Of a stretch of DNA of 64,000 nucleotides, positions 39,796-49,792 are shown piece after piece. Location of the stretch: contig NZ_JACIVB010000017.1 of the NCBI RefSeq assembly GCF_014145455.1, forward strand, positions 124,001 through 188,000, read 5' to 3'. This DNA is from Limosilactobacillus rudii (lineage in GTDB: Bacteria > Bacillota > Bacilli > Lactobacillales > Lactobacillaceae). The position numbers and the translations under genes are program-made. A model generated the notes under the pieces. The model made no database searches. It was given only the letters and a program-made list of their open reading frames with translations, and was not told the DNA's origin. How positions within the stretch are numbered: position 1 is the stretch's first letter; each line of letters starts with the position of its first letter.

Positions 39796-39843
39796 AAAAG
39801 GAGGCTGGAGAGGAGCTTTAGACTCTTCAATGCCTCCTTTTTA
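39796..39843 (+). terminator. Terminator after asnB
   Basis: AAAAGGAGGC / GCCTCCTTTT arms with an inner GAG/CTC stem, then T-rich sequence. Confidence 0.8.
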
Positions 39844-39918
39844 TTTGAATAGTATTTCTTAGTTTGTTTTTGGAATATAATATAAAACAGATTGAAATTA
39901 AGGAGAAATGTTTGCAAA

Positions 39919-41469
39919 ATGGAATTGCATATTACACCGGCTTTAGCATTATTGCGCGAGCACCATTTACTGGACCATGTTAGTAATTTAACCGATTTTA
40001 CTGCAACTAGCGTGTCGTACGATTCACGAAAGGTACAACCAGGAACGTTATTTTTTTGCAAAGGCAATTTTCAACCTCAATATTTAGCATCAGCTAGAGA
40101 AAATGGGGCAATTGCATATGTTGCAGAGAAAGAACATCCTGAAGGTGGAGATATTCCGGCAATTATTGTAAGGGATGAACAAAAAGCGATGGCATTACTT
40201 GGTGCCGCGTTTTATGGATATCCGCAAAATGATTTATTCATTATTGCAATTACCGGTACAAAGGGAAAAACAACAACTGCATACTTTGCAGACCACATCC
40301 TAGCTAAAAGTACTGATAAACATATTGCATTATTCTCAACACTTGATCGGGTCCTTGGTAACCAGCCAGGTGACAAATTTAAGTCTGATTTAACAACGCC
40401 AGAATCGCTGGACCTCTTTCATGATATGCGGGTGGCCGTTAATAATGGGATGACGCACCTAGTAATGGAAGTGTCGTCACAGGCGTATAAAAAGAACCGG
40501 ATATACGGCTTAAAATACAATGTAGGAATTTTCCTTAATATTTCCCCAGACCATATCGGTCGTAATGAACATCCAACATTTGCTGATTATTTACATTGTA
40601 AAGAGCAGCTGCTAGTAAATTCAGAGATTTGTTTGATTAATGCAGAAACGGCTAATTTCACGGATGTCTATTACACAGCTAAAGCAACTACTCAACCGGA
40701 AAATATTTATTTATTTGCACGAAGAGGAGCAAAGGTGAAACTACCAGCAGGGGTTGAAGTAGACTTTGAATACCGAAATGATTTAGAAGATTTACACGAG
40801 AGTGAATTTGAACTAGCAGCATTAACTGATAGGGCAAAGAAACTACAATTGGATAATCGTTATACTACTAGTGTTCCTGGTGACTACAATGAAGGAAACG
40901 CGGTGGCCGCAATTATTGCAAGTGGTTTAGCAGGAGCGAAGACTGCAGACGCAGTAGCAACATTAGATCACGTACACATTCGCGGACGGATGGAAATGAT
41001 AAATAGTCAGCACCATGGAACTATTTATGTTGATTATGCCCATAACTATGCTAGCCTTAAGCGTTTGTTAGCCTTTTTAAAGCGCCAAACAAATGCTGGT
41101 AAAGTAACAGTTGTCTTAGGTGCTACCGGTGACAAGGGGATTTCTCGTCGCTCTGGATTTGGAAAGGCTTTGACGGAAGAACAACCAGATGAAGTTATTT
41201 TGACAACTGATGATCCAGGATATGAGGATCCGATGAAAATTGCCCGGGAAATAGATTCATATATTGATCATGATAAGGTAAGCAATATTCAATTTGAAAT
41301 GGATAGGGAAACAGCAATAAAAATGGCAATTGACGAAAGCCAAAATGATGATATTGTAGTCCTTGCAGGAAAAGGTGAGGATCCATATCAGAAAATTAAG
41401 GGTCAAGACACACCTTATCCAACTGATGTAAAAATTGCTCAAGACTATATTGATCAGCTTGAAAAATAA
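39919..41469 (+). CDS. murE: MurE-family ligase, probably L-lysine adding
   Basis: 516 residues. Three Mur-ligase domains: N-terminal UDP-binding ([17 protein letters not shown]), central ATPase with [11 protein letters not shown], and C-terminal with [11 protein letters not shown]. The residue-selecting loop reads [10 protein letters not shown] rather than the DNPR of diaminopimelate enzymes, consistent with lysine addition. The ATG at 39919 follows AGGAGA. The ATP-grasp gene starts 23 bases after the stop. Confidence 0.88.
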   Translation: MELHITPALALLREHHLLDHVSNLTDFTATSVSYDSRKVQPGTLFFCKGNFQPQYLASARENGAIAYVAEKEHPEGGDIPAIIVRDEQKAMALLGAAFYGYPQNDLFIIAITGTKGKTTTAYFADHILAKSTDKHIALFSTLDRVLGNQPGDKFKSDLTTPESLDLFHDMRVAVNNGMTHLVMEVSSQAYKKNRIYGLKYNVGIFLNISPDHIGRNEHPTFADYLHCKEQLLVNSEICLINAETANFTDVYYTAKATTQPENIYLFARRGAKVKLPAGVEVDFEYRNDLEDLHESEFELAALTDRAKKLQLDNRYTTSVPGDYNEGNAVAAIIASGLAGAKTADAVATLDHVHIRGRMEMINSQHHGTIYVDYAHNYASLKRLLAFLKRQTNAGKVTVVLGATGDKGISRRSGFGKALTEEQPDEVILTTDDPGYEDPMKIAREIDSYIDHDKVSNIQFEMDRETAIKMAIDESQNDDIVVLAGKGEDPYQKIKGQDTPYPTDVKIAQDYIDQLEK

Positions 41470-41492
41470 AGGAAAGAGGAGTGGAATTTAAA

Positions 41493-42737
41493 ATGAGCGA
41501 GCAACCTTTTGTTCCATTGATTCTTGGAAGTGATTTTAATGCATATGGAATGGCACGTTCAATGTATGAAAAATACGGAATTAAATCACAACTATATGCA
41601 CGGCAACCGTTAGCTCCTACCCGGTACTCAAAAATTGTCGAATTACATTATAATGAAAATTTGCAATCACCAGAAGTATTTACAAAGGTCCTAATTGAGG
41701 CAGCTGAAGAATTCGCTAAGCAAGGGAAAAAGACTGTATTGATTAGTTGTGGTGACGATTATACTGAATTAGTTGCGAAGAATCGGAAAGAATTATCTCA
41801 GCATATGTATTGTCCCTACGCCGATTATGACGAAGTAGCTACCTTGACTGATAAGGAAAAATTCTATAACGTCTGTGAAGAATATGGTCTCCCTTATCCT
41901 AAGACTGATATTCTAAAACCGGATCTTGATTATAAGCATTATAAGTCACCATTCGATTTCCCGATTGCGCTTAAAGCGGCCGATGCCGTCCAGTGGCACA
42001 AAGGAAACTTTGAAGGGTATGAAAAAGCATATATTATTAAGACTCCGGAACGGTTGGCAAAAGTTCTTGAAATTATTTATGAACACAGTCCTTATAAAGG
42101 TGATTTAGTATTACAGGAGTTCATCCCAGGTGATGATAGTAATATGCGAACAATTAATTGCTATGTTGATAAAGATCATAAAGTAAAGATGATGTGCCTT
42201 GGCCATCCGTTGCTTGAAGATTGTAATCCGGCGAATGTTGGTAACTATGTTGCAATTATGCCAGCCTATGACCAGCAGATTTATGATAATATCAAGAATT
42301 TTCTCGAGAGTGTTGAATTTACCGGTTTTGTTAACTTTGACTTAAAGTATGACCGACGTGATAAGCAATTTAAGGTGTTCGATCTTAATCCGCGACAAGG
42401 GCGAAGCAGTTTCTTTGTATCATTAAACGGTTATCAGCTTGCTACGTTCCCGGTTGAAGATTATGTATTTGATAATCTCAAGGATCAAGAGACAATTTAT
42501 GGAAATAAAAACGAGGACCAGTATAAGCTATGGCTAGGCGTTTCAAAGAAGACATTCTTGCAATACGCTAAGGATAATGAGATTAAGCAACAGGCTGAAA
42601 AGCTTATTAAGGAAGGTCGCTATGGAACCACATTCCACTATGATAAGGATATGAACCTCATGCGGTGGATAATGGAACAACGGATTAACCACAATTACCA
42701 GAAGAACTTTGAAAAGTACTTTATTGAAAAGAAATAA
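41493..42737 (+). CDS. ATP-grasp ligase, likely D-aspartate ligase for the peptidoglycan bridge
   Basis: 414 residues. N-terminal Rossmann-like part ([22 protein letters not shown]), then the ATP-grasp core with [20 protein letters not shown] and the metal-binding [13 protein letters not shown]. Overall layout is that of carboxylate-amine ligases such as the D-aspartate ligases of Enterococcus and Lactococcus. Direct linkage to a lysine-type murE and asnB supports adding D-Asp to the lysine side chain. Related ATP-grasp enzymes of unknown substrate cannot be excluded. Start at ATG after GAGGAG; a GTG 12 bases upstream is possible. Confidence 0.75.
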   Translation: MSEQPFVPLILGSDFNAYGMARSMYEKYGIKSQLYARQPLAPTRYSKIVELHYNENLQSPEVFTKVLIEAAEEFAKQGKKTVLISCGDDYTELVAKNRKELSQHMYCPYADYDEVATLTDKEKFYNVCEEYGLPYPKTDILKPDLDYKHYKSPFDFPIALKAADAVQWHKGNFEGYEKAYIIKTPERLAKVLEIIYEHSPYKGDLVLQEFIPGDDSNMRTINCYVDKDHKVKMMCLGHPLLEDCNPANVGNYVAIMPAYDQQIYDNIKNFLESVEFTGFVNFDLKYDRRDKQFKVFDLNPRQGRSSFFVSLNGYQLATFPVEDYVFDNLKDQETIYGNKNEDQYKLWLGVSKKTFLQYAKDNEIKQQAEKLIKEGRYGTTFHYDKDMNLMRWIMEQRINHNYQKNFEKYFIEKK

Positions 42738-42865
42738 TTAGGATTTTATATTTGCTGGTGTAGGTAAATATGAAAATTGTGTTTTATTTATTATAAAAAA
42801 CTTTCCAGCTTCCGCTACTAGTTGTATGATTAATACTAGTTAAGTAAAGAAATTGAGGAATTAAA

Positions 42866-43471
42866 ATGAAATCATTTCGTGAAGCGATGAGTTGGATTGT
42901 TCCCATTATAATTGGGTTAATAATCGCATTAGTAATTAAACAGTTCTTTTTCCAGATTGTTCGAGTAGACGGGCCATCGATGCAGCCAAATTTACAAAAT
43001 AATGAACGAGTATTTTGTTTAAAGACCGCTAAAATCCACCATGGAAGCGTAATTGTATTTGACGCTAATGGTGTTGATCCGCAGGTGTCAGTAAAGACCG
43101 ACTACGTCAAGCGGGTTATTGGCCTTCCTGGTGATACTGTTAGTTCAAAGAATGGTAATATTTATGTTAATGGCAAGAAGATTAATCAGGATTACATTAG
43201 CAAGAGCCAGCGGACAACAGGTACTGGAGATTGGACCTTACGGAGTGTTTCGGTTCAGAATAGTTGGTTAAAACACAGTGGTGCGACGAAGGTACCAAAG
43301 GGTGAGTACTTTGTTCTTGGTGATCACCGGAGCGTTTCTAACGATGGGCGTTATTGGGGATTTGTTCCTAAGAGTAAAGTCGATGGTGTTGTAAAGGTTC
43401 CATCGTGGGCTGGTACAAAGACAACTCGTGAAAACGTCAATAAAGAATGGCAACACTTTTACGCTAAATAA
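42866..43471 (+). CDS. lepB: Signal peptidase I
   Basis: 201 residues. One N-terminal membrane helix (about 9-30), catalytic Ser38 in VDGPSMQPN, catalytic Lys82 in DYVKRVIGLPGD, and box E GDHRSVSNDGRYWG. It removes signal peptides from exported proteins at the outer membrane face. Preceded by GAGG. Terminated by a strong hairpin. Confidence 0.97.
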   Translation: MKSFREAMSWIVPIIIGLIIALVIKQFFFQIVRVDGPSMQPNLQNNERVFCLKTAKIHHGSVIVFDANGVDPQVSVKTDYVKRVIGLPGDTVSSKNGNIYVNGKKINQDYISKSQRTTGTGDWTLRSVSVQNSWLKHSGATKVPKGEYFVLGDHRSVSNDGRYWGFVPKSKVDGVVKVPSWAGTKTTRENVNKEWQHFYAK

Positions 43472-43472
43472 C

Positions 43473-43515
43473 AAAAAGGATAGTAGCAGAAACGAGAGAT
43501 GCTACTATCCTTTTT
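43473..43515. terminator. Bidirectional terminator between lepB and the ATPase gene
   Basis: AAAAAGGATAGTAGCA pairs with TGCTACTATCCTTTTT; A and T runs flank it on both sides. Confidence 0.92.
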
Positions 43516-44587
43516 AATATCCTAAATAGTATGGGGAATCCAGATTTTGAATTTGTTCGATGTATTGGGCGAAGAAAGGCAATGTATAGTCCACATATCC
43601 ATATCCACTAGGGTAAACAAGGTGCCGTTCTATTGCTCGTCGTCGGTATTGGGAAACAAAAACTTTATTTTTATTCATAATTTTACTTATTTCTATTAAT
43701 TTATGGTGACCATTTACAGCAATTAAGTATTGGCGGTCTAGCTCAGATAGGCCCACAAATATTTTTTGATAAGCATTTTCAAATAAAAGAGTTTGATAAA
43801 GTGGGGTAACCGTATCGATTAGAGTTGAATTAAAGGGCTGATTATTCATCTTTTCAAAGATCAAGAAACCGAGTAGCTGAAATGCATAGGAGTATCCAAG
43901 AGTCATTTTTGCTAACTTGCCAGCTTCTTCCAAAGAACAATTGAAGACTTGCATATAGTTAATAGAAATATCTGCAACACTAAGGGGAACCATGTTGATT
44001 TTTTCGGAGCGCAATAGGAATGTTAATTTCTCGTTATTTTGAATATCAAGAATTAAATCGGGTAAACCAGTCATAATTACCAAAATAGGATAACTTTTTC
44101 TTTTTAGTGCATTGAAAACCTGAGCAAAATCGCGGATGGGTTTTGAATTTGTTACTTCATCAATTGTTATCACTACATACTTGTGCTGTTTTTTTATGTG
44201 AATCATAAGGTGGTCTAACATTTGATCTACATTAGGAGCCTCTGTATCACGACTAATGCCAATCCCACCAAGTGAAATTGATTTGATACTATCGAAAATC
44301 TGAGTTGCCTTGGGTTTACTTAAGTCATATAGTTGACGAGCAAGACTAGTAAGTATTCCCTCCTTGTTTAATAAATCGATTGTGTAACAGTTAGGGTCAT
44401 TTTGAAAGTTCCTACTGACACGGGTTAAAAAAGCTATTTTTCCTGAACCACGAACACCGGTAATAAAAAATGATCGAGCGAAGGGACTGTTTTGAATAAG
44501 AGTGGTTAATTTACTAACCTGTTGATCCTTATCTAAAAATAAAGCAGGAACATCGCCAAAAGTTGGGTTGAACGGATTATTTTTCAT
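43514..44587 (-). CDS. P-loop ATPase of the archaeal-ATPase/STAND-like group, unusual Walker A
   Basis: 357 residues. P-loop FFITGVRGSGKIAF (about 41-54) has Ile where the family normally has Ser/Thr after the Lys. Walker B is VVITIDEVT (about 136-144), and a sensor-1-like stretch is ILVIMTGLPD. The C-terminal part (about 270-350) looks like a winged helix. Proteins like this occur singly or beside defence or mobile genes; here no partner is evident. Function unknown. Confidence 0.7.
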   Translation of the reverse strand: MKNNPFNPTFGDVPALFLDKDQQVSKLTTLIQNSPFARSFFITGVRGSGKIAFLTRVSRNFQNDPNCYTIDLLNKEGILTSLARQLYDLSKPKATQIFDSIKSISLGGIGISRDTEAPNVDQMLDHLMIHIKKQHKYVVITIDEVTNSKPIRDFAQVFNALKRKSYPILVIMTGLPDLILDIQNNEKLTFLLRSEKINMVPLSVADISINYMQVFNCSLEEAGKLAKMTLGYSYAFQLLGFLIFEKMNNQPFNSTLIDTVTPLYQTLLFENAYQKIFVGLSELDRQYLIAVNGHHKLIEISKIMNKNKVFVSQYRRRAIERHLVYPSGYGYVDYTLPFFAQYIEQIQNLDSPYYLGY

Positions 44588-44682
44588 GTTATTCTCCTTT
44601 TAAACCTTTTTACCATAATTGAGATTTAATAAAAGTAATCGTTTTCTTGATATAATAGAATATAAGAAGGGCGGTAATAGTA

Positions 44683-45180
44683 ATGGCAATGGGAACATAC
44701 GAGCAAGTAATCAAGAAGTTAGATCAGTTGGAAATTAAATATGGAATGGTTGATCATCCCGCAGCCGAAACAACCGAAGAAGCGGATAAGTATATTGAAG
44801 GACGCGAGGGTGTACGGACGAAGACAATGTTTCTGAAAGGAAAAAAGAAGCATTTTTATCTTGTAATTTTAGATGATAAAAAACCAATGAACTTTAAGGA
44901 GTTTGAAGAACTGACGGGTGCTAAGCGAGTATCGATGGCGCGTCCTGATGATTTAAAGGAGCAATTAGGTTCGGTTGCTGGCGTCGTTTCGCCATTTGGC
45001 TTGATGAATAATGAAGCCCACAATGTTCAAGTTTACTTTGATAAAGAAATGTTGGATGAAGATCCAATCCTAACTTTTCACCCGAATGTAAATACGCATA
45101 CAATTTTTATCAAGACGACTGATTTAATGAAGTTTATTAAGGAGCAGGGGTATGAACCAAAAATAATTGATTTAAAGTAA
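44683..45180 (+). CDS. YbaK/ProX-type aminoacyl-tRNA deacylase (PrdX-like)
   Basis: 165 residues. The domain begins with a TYEQVIKKLDQLEIKYGMVDHPA N-terminus. Later come the conserved LKGKKKHFYLVILDDKKPMNFKE core and VAGVVSPFGLMNN. PrdX proteins clear mischarged Ala-tRNA(Pro) or related species in trans; the exact substrate is unknown. Monocistronic, ended by a hairpin. Confidence 0.88.
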   Translation: MAMGTYEQVIKKLDQLEIKYGMVDHPAAETTEEADKYIEGREGVRTKTMFLKGKKKHFYLVILDDKKPMNFKEFEELTGAKRVSMARPDDLKEQLGSVAGVVSPFGLMNNEAHNVQVYFDKEMLDEDPILTFHPNVNTHTIFIKTTDLMKFIKEQGYEPKIIDLK

Positions 45181-45192
45181 TTGTTTACAATC

Positions 45193-45239
45193 AAAAAAGT
45201 GGATTGGGAATATTTAGATTATTCTCATCCACCTTTTTT
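45193..45239. terminator. Terminator after the YbaK-type gene
   Basis: AAAAAAGTGGAT pairs with ATCCACCTTTTTT; works in both directions. Confidence 0.85.
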
Positions 45240-45241
45240 AG

Positions 45242-45538
45242 TTAAAGATTATGCTTTTTCTTTGAGGCATAGCGAACCATGATTAAAACGAGTAGTACTG
45301 CAGCAGCAACTAATACCCAGTAGGCATTTCTAGTACCAATAGTAGTAGGAAGATCTGCTTTAGAATGACTTGCCTGTTGAGAAAAAGTGACAATTGCTGA
45401 AGTGATTGACGTCCCAACTGCGCCGGCAAATTGTTGAACTGTATCAAGGATCGCATTTCCTTGTGGTTGTGATTGTTTGTCAATGACGCTAAGAGTGTCG
45501 GTCATAGTATTTCCCATTGTCGTCCCTATAGCTCCCAT
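45242..45538 (-). pseudogene. C-terminal remnant of a 14-helix MFS (DHA2) transporter
   Basis: 98-codon fragment. It contains DTVQQFAGAVGTSITSAIV and a final membrane helix with a basic tail (YASKKKHNL), as at the end of EmrB/QacA-type drug pumps that are normally about 450 residues or more. Everything upstream is missing. Not likely to be functional. Confidence 0.75.
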
Positions 45539-45667
45539 CCTAGACTAAGAAACTGGATTAGGAAAAAGGCTAAAATGATGAGGCTGTCTATTGATAAGAA
45601 AAATTGCTATTATTATGAGAAGAAACTTAAGCCAGGGTGATTTAAAGAGTAGAAGGAAGAGATTATT

Positions 45668-46330
45668 ATGCTTAACTACCAAGCATTGAAAAAGAAGTTT
45701 GTTGAATCAGTTGATCTGCAGGCTGCCCAGGGAATGAAAAAATACATGCGTAATCAATTTGAATTTTATGGTTATCGCACAAAGCCACGAAAGGATATTT
45801 ATCACCAAGGATTATTAGCAGCTAAAAAAACAAAACAAATTGACTGGCAACTATTAAATCAATGTTGGGATGATCAGTATCGTGAGATGCAGTATTTTGT
45901 TTGTGATTATCTGATTGCAATGAAAAAGTTTCTTCGCTATGAAGATATTATACGGATTGAAAATTATGTTCGGTCAAAACAATGGTGGGATACAATTGAT
46001 ACGCTAGTAAAACCTATTAGCTACTTGGGACTGCAGGACTCTAGAGTTGATGAATTAATGTTAAAGTGGTCTCAAGATGGTAATTTCTGGGTTCGACGGG
46101 TAGCGATTGAATATCAGTTATTACGGAAAGATAAAATGAATACTGATCTATTATCGCAAATTATAAAAAACAATCTAAATAGTAAGGAATTCTTTATTAA
46201 TAAAGCAATCGGCTGGGCACTGAGAGACTATTCAAAGACTAATCCGCAATGGGTGGCTGATTTTATTGCTGCAAATAAAAAACAGCTTGCTACTCTATCA
46301 ATTCGTGAGGGTAGTAAGTATTTAAAGTGA
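45668..46330 (+). CDS. AlkD-type DNA alkylation repair glycosylase
   Basis: 220 residues made of HEAT-like repeats. Residues equivalent to the Bacillus cereus AlkD cleft are present: Trp107 and Asp111 in WWDTID, and Trp183 in IGWALRDYSKTNP. Removes N3- and N7-alkylated bases, including bulky ones. GGAAGAG precedes the ATG. Stands alone between accessory genes. Confidence 0.92.
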   Translation: MLNYQALKKKFVESVDLQAAQGMKKYMRNQFEFYGYRTKPRKDIYHQGLLAAKKTKQIDWQLLNQCWDDQYREMQYFVCDYLIAMKKFLRYEDIIRIENYVRSKQWWDTIDTLVKPISYLGLQDSRVDELMLKWSQDGNFWVRRVAIEYQLLRKDKMNTDLLSQIIKNNLNSKEFFINKAIGWALRDYSKTNPQWVADFIAANKKQLATLSIREGSKYLK

Positions 46331-46543
46331 TTAGACGGGGATGAAAAATGTTAGCTTTTAATCAAAATCTATCAAATAGAAATTTAATAAAAGGGAACCA
46401 ACGTCCTGAATTGATTAATGGAATCCAAAATGGCATAAAGAAATGAATTGGCGTAATTTCAAGGCTTACTATTTTACATTCATCCCTAAAGTAGCGACAA
46501 TGGTTTTATAGGTGGAACTTTGATCGTGAAAGGACGGATTAGA

Positions 46544-47407
46544 ATGATTTTGGATGAAACAATTACATTAAATAGCGGTGTCGCGATTCCTAAGTTTGCG
46601 TTAGGGACTTGGTTGGTTGATGATAATAAAGTTACCGAAGCTGTTCGTAACGCAATCAAGATCGGTTATCGGCACATTGATACAGCGCAAGCCTATGGCA
46701 ATGAACGCGGCGTTGGTGAAGGTGTTCGGACTGCCGATATTGATCGTGATCAAATTTTTGTAACGTCTAAGATTGCGGCAGAGCATAAGGACTATGATGT
46801 AACAAAGAAGTCCATTGATGAAACACTCAGAAAAATGGGACTTAATTACATTGACATGATGATTATTCATAGCCCGCAACCATGGAAAGAAGTCAACCAA
46901 TCTGATAACCGCTACCTTGAAGGAAACTTGGCTGCTTGGCGAGCAATGGAAGACGCCGTTAGTGAAGGGAAAATTCGCACAATTGGGGTTTCTAATTTTA
47001 ATGAGTCTGACTTGGAAAATATTATTAAAAATAGTGAAACGGTCCCAGCTGTTGATCAGGTTTTAGCACACATTGGTCATACGCCATTTAACTTGCTTAG
47101 TTTTGCCCGAAACTATAACATAGCGATTGAAGCCTATTCACCAGTTGCTCATGGAGCTGCTTTGGATAATCCAGTAATTACGAAAATGGCACAAAAGTAC
47201 AATGTTTCAGTTCCACAATTATGTATTCGCTATGATTGGCAGTTAGGCATGATTGTGTTGCCTAAGACTGCTAATCCGCAACATATGAAAGAGAATGCAG
47301 AAATTGATTTTGAAATTTCAGAAGAAGATATGGATGAATTGAGAAGAGTAAAGCCGTTAGATTATGGGGATGCAGATGTCTTCCCTGTTTATGGCGGTAA
47401 AATGTAG
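46544..47407 (+). CDS. Aldo/keto reductase
   Basis: About 287-residue TIM-barrel NADPH enzyme. Catalytic tetrad parts are visible: HIDTAQAYGNE (Asp, Tyr), FVTSKI (Lys) and MMIIHSP (His), followed by IGVSNFNE. ATG after AAAGGA chosen over an upstream alternative. The substrate is unknown. First of three apparently intact AKR genes in this accessory region. Ended by a hairpin. Confidence 0.9.
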   Translation: MILDETITLNSGVAIPKFALGTWLVDDNKVTEAVRNAIKIGYRHIDTAQAYGNERGVGEGVRTADIDRDQIFVTSKIAAEHKDYDVTKKSIDETLRKMGLNYIDMMIIHSPQPWKEVNQSDNRYLEGNLAAWRAMEDAVSEGKIRTIGVSNFNESDLENIIKNSETVPAVDQVLAHIGHTPFNLLSFARNYNIAIEAYSPVAHGAALDNPVITKMAQKYNVSVPQLCIRYDWQLGMIVLPKTANPQHMKENAEIDFEISEEDMDELRRVKPLDYGDADVFPVYGGKM

Positions 47408-47427
47408 GATAGTTAATGAGTATAAGT

Positions 47428-47465
47428 AAAAAGCTACTTCACCGATTGATGAAATAGCTTTTTTA
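47428..47465 (+). terminator. Terminator after the first AKR gene
   Basis: AAAAAGCTA.TTCA / TGAA.TAGCTTTTTT stem-loop with T run. Confidence 0.85.
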
Positions 47466-47519
47466 ATTGAGCTTACTTGCCAATTTTGCTATTCTAACCA
47501 TTAGAATGGAGGATTAGCT

Positions 47520-48638
47520 GTGGTAGAGACATTAACTAAGCGAGTTTCGTTAGTCGAATTATTTTATGACCTAGTATTTGTTTACATGGTCTCGCGAGCA
47601 ACTGAATTATTGCACCACTTACATAATGGAGTATTAAATTCTTCAACAATTGTTATTTTCATTCTAGTAATTGTGGTCTTTATCAATTCTTGGATGGTCC
47701 AGATGGTTTTTACTAATCGTTATGGGAAGTCGTCATGGACTAATATCATGTTTTCGTTTGTTGATATGGCAATCGTACTTTATATGTCCAATGCATTTAC
47801 GGCAACCTTTGACCGACGATTAGAAACCTTTTTTATTGCGGCTGGGTTATTATCATTAACGCTTTGTTTGCAATATTTAATTACCTTTTTTCAAGTAAAA
47901 ACGGAAATTGACAAGAAAATAGCGGTAGCATTCACTGGAATTTTAGGCTTTCGGACAATTGTTCTTCTAATTGGTGGTCTATTTTATAATTCAATTGGTA
48001 TTACGATTGCTTTGGTCGGAATTATTATTAGTTGGATTACACCAGCTTTTACTGGAAAATACACTAAGCATCATCCAATAATCTTTTCTCATCTTCTTGA
48101 ACGGTTAACAGCCTTAATAATCGTGATGTTTGGTGAAACAATCGTGGGAATTGCTGATTACTTTACCCAAGAAAGTTTATCGTTATCGTCAATTTTTATT
48201 TTTATGATTGTCGTTGGTCTTTTCTTTACTTATATTGTTGAGTTTGACCATTTGATTGACGAACACCGTCAGCAAGAAACGGGTAACCTACTAATTTATT
48301 TGCATTATTTTATTATTTTTGGCCTAAGCTTGGTTACCGTTGCACTAAAATTTATTAATGAGCCAGCAGCTAAAATGCCGTTTGCGATTAGCGTGCTTTA
48401 CTTTGGAATTGGCTTATTTTACATTGGTTTGGCGATTGCTAATTATTATAATTACCCACATTTACAGGTAAATTGGTTAATAAGAATTAGCTTTATTTTG
48501 ACTGTTTTGTTAGGATATGGTATCTCACTAAACATTGGTCAATTCAATGCTATTACGGTGATTGCTGCAATAGTGATCATCGTTAATGCAGGTGTTTTAG
48601 TTCAATTTTTAAACCAGCGAATGAGTTTACCATCATAG
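47520..48638 (+). CDS. Low-temperature-requirement A (LtrA) family membrane protein
   Basis: 372 residues with about ten hydrophobic segments. The N-terminal hallmark VSLVELFYDLVFVYMVSRATELL is clear, and a second signature HLLERLTALIIVMFGETIVG lies mid-protein. Start is GTG, seven bases after GGAGG. The family was named for cold growth in Listeria; the molecular role is unknown. A LysR gene follows on the same strand. Confidence 0.88.
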   Translation: MVETLTKRVSLVELFYDLVFVYMVSRATELLHHLHNGVLNSSTIVIFILVIVVFINSWMVQMVFTNRYGKSSWTNIMFSFVDMAIVLYMSNAFTATFDRRLETFFIAAGLLSLTLCLQYLITFFQVKTEIDKKIAVAFTGILGFRTIVLLIGGLFYNSIGITIALVGIIISWITPAFTGKYTKHHPIIFSHLLERLTALIIVMFGETIVGIADYFTQESLSLSSIFIFMIVVGLFFTYIVEFDHLIDEHRQQETGNLLIYLHYFIIFGLSLVTVALKFINEPAAKMPFAISVLYFGIGLFYIGLAIANYYNYPHLQVNWLIRISFILTVLLGYGISLNIGQFNAITVIAAIVIIVNAGVLVQFLNQRMSLPS

Positions 48639-48692
48639 GTTGCTCGATAGTCAAAATTAATTAAGCGTAGTAATCAGAATTGAGGAAGAATA

Positions 48693-49574
48693 ATGTTTCA
48701 ACAGATGAAATATTTTATTGCTGTTGTGGAGCACCATAATTTCACGCGAGCAGCGCTGGACTGTAATATTTCCCAGTCCGCGATCTCACAACAAATTAAA
48801 GAACTTGAAAATACTGTTGGTGTTAAGTTACTTAATCGACAGGGGCGAAGTTTTACCCTTACGCCAGCCGGTGAACATTTCTATCGGCGGGCATTAGAGA
48901 TTACTAGGGAAACGACAGAATTAATCGATGAAACAGTTAAAATTGCTAACCAGCAACAACAGTTTACCCTTCGTTTAGGTTATTTAATTGATTTTGGTGC
49001 GAAGGAATTTTTAAAAGCTGTTGCGGAGTTTTCGCAGAAGTATCCAGGTGTGAATGTCAAAATTAATAGTGGAACCCATGAACAACTCTTTCAGTTACTG
49101 AGGGAAGATCAGATTGACTTAAATTTCTCTGATCAACGACGGGCACTATCAAATGAATATCATAATGAATTTCTGATCAAAGCTGATTTTGTGGCAGTAT
49201 TACCATCGAGCAGAATTATGAGTAAAGAGTACCTCACAACGACTGATTTGGCGAATTTACCATGTATTCTGGTAGTGGGATCAGTTCAAAAAGATGAGGA
49301 AGAGAAATACTATCGGGAAGTTCTCGGCATAAAAAGTCGGTTTCTAGTTGCAACCACAATTGATGAAGCCCAGATGATGGTAGTAGCTAACCAAGGGTAT
49401 TTTGTGGTTAACAGCCGCACTAAAGACATCGTTAATCAGAGTATTGTTAAAACAGTACCACTGTATAATGGTGATACGTTACTTCGACAGAATTATTATG
49501 CTTATTGGAAAAATAATAATTCAGGATACTATGTTGAAAAATTTGCAGAGATATTAAAAAAACAATTCAAATAG
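48693..49574 (+). CDS. LysR-family transcriptional regulator
   Basis: 293 residues. N-terminal helix-turn-helix (HHNFTRAALDCNISQSAISQQIKELENTVG) and the periplasmic-binding-like effector domain (about 90-290). It may control neighbours such as the NTF2-like/NmrA pair downstream or ltrA upstream; not determinable from sequence. Confidence 0.9.
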   Translation: MFQQMKYFIAVVEHHNFTRAALDCNISQSAISQQIKELENTVGVKLLNRQGRSFTLTPAGEHFYRRALEITRETTELIDETVKIANQQQQFTLRLGYLIDFGAKEFLKAVAEFSQKYPGVNVKINSGTHEQLFQLLREDQIDLNFSDQRRALSNEYHNEFLIKADFVAVLPSSRIMSKEYLTTTDLANLPCILVVGSVQKDEEEKYYREVLGIKSRFLVATTIDEAQMMVVANQGYFVVNSRTKDIVNQSIVKTVPLYNGDTLLRQNYYAYWKNNNSGYYVEKFAEILKKQFK

Positions 49575-49619
49575 TTATGGAGCGGGCTGAGGTATTGGCT
49601 CGCTTTGTTTGATATAAAT

Positions 49620-49656
49620 GGCATCTAAAGTCCGGTAAAGCCGAACCTTAGATGCC
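49620..49656 (+). other. Stem-loop between lysR and the NTF2-like gene
   Basis: GGCATCTAA pairs exactly with TTAGATGCC over a 19-base loop. No T run follows immediately, so it is a weak terminator or an unrelated structure. Confidence 0.5.
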
Positions 49657-49792
49657 TATTTGTGTTTTCTGTTACTTTTTTAATAAGTTTTACTTATGAA
49701 TGCTATTCTGAATTGGAATTGGTTCTGGAAATGATCCTCGTTATCATATAGACAATCAGTAAAAACGAAAGAGGGAAGGATTGATAGTCATT

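Noticed and set aside
46358-46446. Small ORF MLAFNQNLSNRN... of about 29-32 codons before the AKR gene
   Set aside because: No clear ribosome site at good spacing and no recognisable family; probably chance or a trace remnant.
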